A stretch of DNA of 33,384 nt, taken from positions 1-33,384 of the forward strand of contig JACCWD010000159.1 of NCBI GenBank assembly GCA_013697825.1, in the 5' to 3' direction. The stretch is from Rubrobacter sp. GTDB lineage: Bacteria; Actinomycetota; Rubrobacteria; Rubrobacterales; Rubrobacteraceae. Below are positions 30,245 to 33,384 of this stretch, piece by piece (the stretch's first letter is position 1; each line of letters begins with the position of its first letter). Position numbers and translations under genes: made by a program. The notes beneath the pieces were generated by a model, which saw only the letters and a program-made list of their open reading frames with translations, was not told where the DNA came from and made no database searches.

Positions 30245-33192
30245 TATTTCTCCCGCATCTCCGGTGTTTCGGAGGGTTCGGAAGTTTCCGACGTTTCCGT
30301 TTCTTCCGACGCTTCCGGTTCCTCCGGGATGTCGAGGTTCATGGCGAGGTATTCCGCCGGGTGGAGGGCGCGGCGTCCGGTTCCGTCGAGGACTTGTTCG
30401 CGGCAACTCGTGCCGGGCGCGACAACGATGCGCCTCGGAGCTTCGCGCACCGCCGGGAAGAGCCTTCTTTCGCCCATCTTCATCGAGACTTCATAGTGAT
30501 CGTAGCCGAAGGAGCCGGCCATCCCGCAACATCCCGAGTCAACCGTCTCGACCTCCGGCGCGGCGAGTCCGAGGACCTTCTCCGTCATCGCCGTCCCGAC
30601 GAGCGCCTTTTGATGGCAATGGCCGTGGAGGAGGACGGGGTCGCCCTCGCCGAGCGGAAGCTCCCCGCCGCTTTCGCCGAGAACTTCGATGACGGCCTCC
30701 TCGAAAAGCCGTGTGGCTTCGGCGAGGGCCGGAACCCTCGCATCGTCCGGGAGGAGTTTTTCATAGTCGTCGCGCATCGTGAGAATACAACTCGGCTCCA
30801 AACCGACGAGCGGTATTCCCTTCTCGATGAGCGGATAAAGAAGGTCGAGGTTTTTCCTCGCGTTCTCGCGCGCCTCGTCCACGAGACCTTCGGAGAGCAT
30901 CGGCCTTCCGCAGCAAACGACCTCGGGAAGGGAAACCTTCGCCCCGGCGGCGGCGAGGACTCGGACGGCCCCCTCGCCGACCTCGGGCCTTTGGTACTCG
31001 TTCCACGTGTCGTTGAAAAGGGCGACTTCCTTCGAGCCTTCGCCTTGCGGGAGGCTCGGGAATCGCTCCGAGAAAACTTTGTCCGTGACGTTCGGGAGCG
31101 AGCGCCTTTTGTCTATCCCGGCGAACATCGAGGCTCCGAGGCGGGCGATGGGGTTCCCGGCGACCGCGTTGAAAAGTTTCGGGAATTTGGCGGCGACGGC
31201 GAGTTGTTTTCTCATGCGTCCGGCGAGGCGTTGCTTTAGCGGGAAGCCGCTTCTTTTTCCGGTTTGATAAAGGACTTCGGTCTTCATGGAGGCGACGTCG
31301 ACTTGCGAGGGGCATTCGCTTTTGCACGCTTTGCATCCCACGCAGAGATCCATCGTCTCCTTCATCCGCTCCCCGGTGAGTTCCTCCTTCGGGAGCGTCC
31401 CGTCGAGGACGGAGCGGAGCATGTTCGCCCGAGCGCGCGTGGTATCCCTTTCGTCCATCGTGACCATGTACGAGGGACACATGGTTCCGTGATTTTTCTT
31501 TCGGCAAAATCCCGCGCCGTTGCAAAGCTCGACGGCTTTGGCGAAGCCGCCTTGCTTCGAGAAGTCCATCCCCGTTTTGAGGAGCATCCGGCTGTGGTTC
31601 GGCCCGATGCGAAGCTGCGAATCCATCGGCCTCGGAGCGACGATGACGTCCGGGTTTAAGCGGCGCTCGGGGTCGAAGAGGTTTTTGACTTCCTCGAAGG
31701 CGCGGAGTGTTTCCGATCCGTACATTTTTTCGAGGAATTCGGAGCGGGAGAGGCCGTCGCCGTGTTCGCCGGAAATGGAGCCTCCGAGGTCGGAGACGAG
31801 GTCGGCGACCTCCTCGGCGATTCGGCGCATCTTCTCGACCCCGGAGCGGTCGGAGGTGTCGAGGGCGGGGCGCACATGCAAAGTGCCGACGCTCGCGTGG
31901 CCGTAAAAGCACGCCCACGTTTCGTTTTCCTCGACGATCTCCTCGAAGCGGTTCACGAATTCTTCGAGGCGGTCGGGCGGAACGGCGGCGTCCTCGACGA
32001 AGGCGACGGGCTTCTCGTCCTCGGATGTACCGAGGAGGAGCGGCAATATGGACTTCCGGAGCTTCACGGTCTGCGATTGCTCCTCGCTCGTCCGAAGCGG
32101 CGCGACCGAGTTCGCCTTCAACGACTCGCCGAGTTCGTCGAGGGAGTCGAGTCGTTCTTTTATCTCGCCCTCCGTCCCGCTCCATTCGACGAGGAGGAGG
32201 GCGCGGGGATTTCCGCGGACGAACTCCGTCGCGCTCCGGTACGCCGGGTTCGCCCTCGCGCGACCGATCGCCACGTCGTCGAGAAGCTCGACGGCGGACG
32301 GGTTCGTTTTGAGGAGTTCCACCGTGGCTCTCGCCGAGGCCGCCAAAGAATCGAACTCGAAGGAGACGAGGGCGCGGGCGTCGGGGAGTTCGCGGAGGAC
32401 GAGTTCGGCTTGCGTGACGACCGCCAAAGTCCCTTCCGAGCCGCACACGATGCGGGTGAGGTCGAGTTCCTCGGAGTCGACGAGGGCGTCGAGGCTGTAC
32501 CCTGAGACACGGCGAATGAGGCGCGGGAAGCGGCGCTTTATCTCGGTTTCGTATCGCCGCCCGATGTCGAGCGCGCCTCGGATGAGTCGGGCCTCCGCTC
32601 CTTCGCCGTTCGCTTTTCGCTCGGCCTCTTTGCGGGACATCGGGAAAAGCTCGACGACTTCGCCGTCGGGGAGGACGCACCGGAGGGCGAGGATTTGGTC
32701 GGCGGTGGTTCCGTATACGAGGCTTCGCATACCGGCGGAATTATTGCCGATCATGCCCCCGAGCGTCGCCACGTCGGAGGTGGAAGTGTCGGCTCCGAAA
32801 GTCAATTTATGGGGTTCGACGAGGGCATTCAGCTCGCCTTGAATGGCTCCGGGGCCGACGATGACGCGGCGTTTGTCGGTGTCGAGTTCCGAGATTTCGT
32901 CCATCTCGGAGACGTCGAGGGAGATGCCGGGGGCGGTGGCTTGTCCGGCGAGGGAGGTTCCGGTGCCTCGGGGGGTGATGGGGACGCCGAGTTCGGAGGC
33001 GGTTTCCACGGTGAGTTTCACGTCGTTCTCGGAGCGGGCGACGACTACGGCGATGGGGCTTCGCTGGTAGATGGAGGCGTCGGTGGAGTACATGGCTCGG
33101 GCGGCGGGGTCGGTTCGGAGGAATCCGTCGAGGCGACCTTCGAGCTTTTCGTGGAGTCTTTGCGCGAGTTGTTCGATATTCTCCGCTATCAT
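30244..33192 (-). CDS. FAD-linked oxidase/Fe-S dehydrogenase fusion (YdiJ-like)
   Basis: A 982-residue fusion of a GlcD/LldD-type FAD oxidase with a GlpC/GlcF-type Fe-S subunit, expected to oxidise a 2-hydroxy acid (D-lactate, glycolate or D-2-hydroxyglutarate) and pass electrons to the respiratory chain. The FAD-binding domain has PRGTGTSLAG (75-83) and GGMIGNNSAGMRSLVYGTT. The FAD-oxidase C domain ends near 535. Two 4Fe-4S sets follow: Cys557...CRKKNHGTMCPS, and Cys617-Cys620-Cys623-Cys627 (CVGCKACKSECPS). Two CCG-type motifs come next (VVCCGRPM and DSGCCGMAGSFG). The last 25 residues are a Glu/Ser/Thr-rich tail. It lacks membrane helices. The ATG sits seven bases after a -10 box, so the message may be leaderless. 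The length equals E. coli YdiJ-type enzymes. Confidence 0.93.
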   Translation of the reverse strand: MIAENIEQLAQRLHEKLEGRLDGFLRTDPAARAMYSTDASIYQRSPIAVVVARSENDVKLTVETASELGVPITPRGTGTSLAGQATAPGISLDVSEMDEISELDTDKRRVIVGPGAIQGELNALVEPHKLTFGADTSTSDVATLGGMIGNNSAGMRSLVYGTTADQILALRCVLPDGEVVELFPMSRKEAERKANGEGAEARLIRGALDIGRRYETEIKRRFPRLIRRVSGYSLDALVDSEELDLTRIVCGSEGTLAVVTQAELVLRELPDARALVSFEFDSLAASARATVELLKTNPSAVELLDDVAIGRARANPAYRSATEFVRGNPRALLLVEWSGTEGEIKERLDSLDELGESLKANSVAPLRTSEEQSQTVKLRKSILPLLLGTSEDEKPVAFVEDAAVPPDRLEEFVNRFEEIVEENETWACFYGHASVGTLHVRPALDTSDRSGVEKMRRIAEEVADLVSDLGGSISGEHGDGLSRSEFLEKMYGSETLRAFEEVKNLFDPERRLNPDVIVAPRPMDSQLRIGPNHSRMLLKTGMDFSKQGGFAKAVELCNGAGFCRKKNHGTMCPSYMVTMDERDTTRARANMLRSVLDGTLPKEELTGERMKETMDLCVGCKACKSECPSQVDVASMKTEVLYQTGKRSGFPLKQRLAGRMRKQLAVAAKFPKLFNAVAGNPIARLGASMFAGIDKRRSLPNVTDKVFSERFPSLPQGEGSKEVALFNDTWNEYQRPEVGEGAVRVLAAAGAKVSLPEVVCCGRPMLSEGLVDEARENARKNLDLLYPLIEKGIPLVGLEPSCILTMRDDYEKLLPDDARVPALAEATRLFEEAVIEVLGESGGELPLGEGDPVLLHGHCHQKALVGTAMTEKVLGLAAPEVETVDSGCCGMAGSFGYDHYEVSMKMGERRLFPAVREAPRRIVVAPGTSCREQVLDGTGRRALHPAEYLAMNLDIPEEPEASEETETSETSEPSETPEMREK

Positions 33193-33198
33193 TGGGCA

Positions 33199-33227
33199 AG
33201 TATATTACCTTCGTCCATGCGTCTCAC
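33199..33227 (-). promoter_or_regulatory. Possible leaderless promoter of the YdiJ-like gene
   Basis: On the minus strand TATACT (33204-33199) lies six bases before the ATG of the dehydrogenase, with GTGAGA (33227-33222) 17 bases upstream as a weak -35 box. Transcription would begin at or next to the A of the ATG. Confidence 0.4.
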
Positions 33228-33338
33228 GGGCGGGCGCTTCCACATACGCATCCGGCGAGTAACCGTCACACGGGCGGTGGGATAAAACAATAGCGGCGAC
33301 TCCGGGAGTAGAATCGACTCGACCAAGAACCCGACTCC

Positions 33339-33384
33339 ATGACACGGAGCGCCGCGAGAATGAAAATACGTCTGATGATCCCGG
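33339..33384 (+). CDS. Start of an unidentified gene (partial)
   Basis: An open frame begins at ATG 33339 (MTRSAARMKIRLMIP) or, more likely, at ATG 33360 in the same frame, which has GGAG ten bases upstream. It runs off the window end. The fragment is too short to identify. TAGAAT at 33309-33314 could be its -10 box. The interval 33228-33308 shows nothing else. Confidence 0.35.
   Translation, partial: MTRSAARMKIRLMIP

Noticed and set aside
1-33384. CRISPR array, tRNA, rRNA, insertion sequence or prophage
   Set aside because: No regularly spaced repeat-spacer pattern, no cloverleaf-like segment, no transposase or integrase coding sequence could be recognised. The heptamer arrays are too short-period to be CRISPR.

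Overview
The window is about 33 kb of GC-rich bacterial DNA. I estimate mid-60s percent GC by eye, with one AT-rich patch near position 120-390. It is densely packed with short operons: TAATG, ATGA and GTGA stop/start overlaps are frequent, GTG and TTG starts are common, and Shine-Dalgarno sites are clear. The gene set (many CoA-ester enzymes, a COG2159 amidohydrolase paired with a Rieske protein, a CocE hydrolase, an ACAD10/11-like kinase, Uma2, VapBC and HicAB) suggests an aerobic heterotrophic actinobacterium. A Rubrobacteria or Thermoleophilia type is my guess, without any marker gene to prove it.

Layout. Positions 1-390 hold the last codons of a gene and an AT-rich non-coding patch. Positions 391-9085 are mostly minus strand: 3-hydroxyacyl-CoA dehydrogenase, a phosphotransferase, ComB, HicAB, a PaaG-like isomerase, a lipocalin-like protein, acetoacetyl-CoA synthetase, 3-hydroxybutyrate dehydrogenase and a DsbA-like isomerase. 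With the thiolase at 23 kb these can take 3-hydroxybutyrate to acetoacetate, acetoacetyl-CoA and acetyl-CoA. Positions 9184-18241 are plus strand: a TauE/SafE exporter, a stand-alone adenylation-thiolation-reductase enzyme, an amidohydrolase/Rieske/sulfite-oxidase-like operon, beta-carbonic anhydrase, APS kinase and a Uma2 protein. A cysteine-free Rrf2 regulator and a 41-residue membrane peptide follow on the minus strand. Positions 19001-24234 are plus strand: an acyl-CoA ligase with a structured leader, a CocE hydrolase, Ohr and a thiolase. Positions 24451-28735 are a minus-strand operon: RidA, DUF427, PdxH, FAH-family, B12-binding mutase subunit, enoyl-CoA hydratase and thioesterase. Positions 28810-33384 hold a VapBC module facing NudC and a 982-residue FAD/Fe-S dehydrogenase, plus the start of one more gene.

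Main points from reading the sequence itself. (1) The exporter gene and the amidohydrolase/Rieske/sulfite-oxidase operon have near-identical promoters (TTGAC-17 bp-TAAAGT or TACTAT) and share an 11-bp AT-rich element plus a dyad just after the -10 box, which suggests co-regulation in a sulfur-related gene neighbourhood. (2) Three 5' leaders carry inverted arrays of 7-base repeats, always GG-type units first and CC-type units second. This looks like an undescribed foldback repeat family. (3) Three genes are each broken by a single-base indel in a homopolymer. In each case one base restores a coherent protein, so sequencing error is the simplest reading. (4) A thioesterase seems to start at ATA, and the Rieske protein has Arg in place of its first cluster His.
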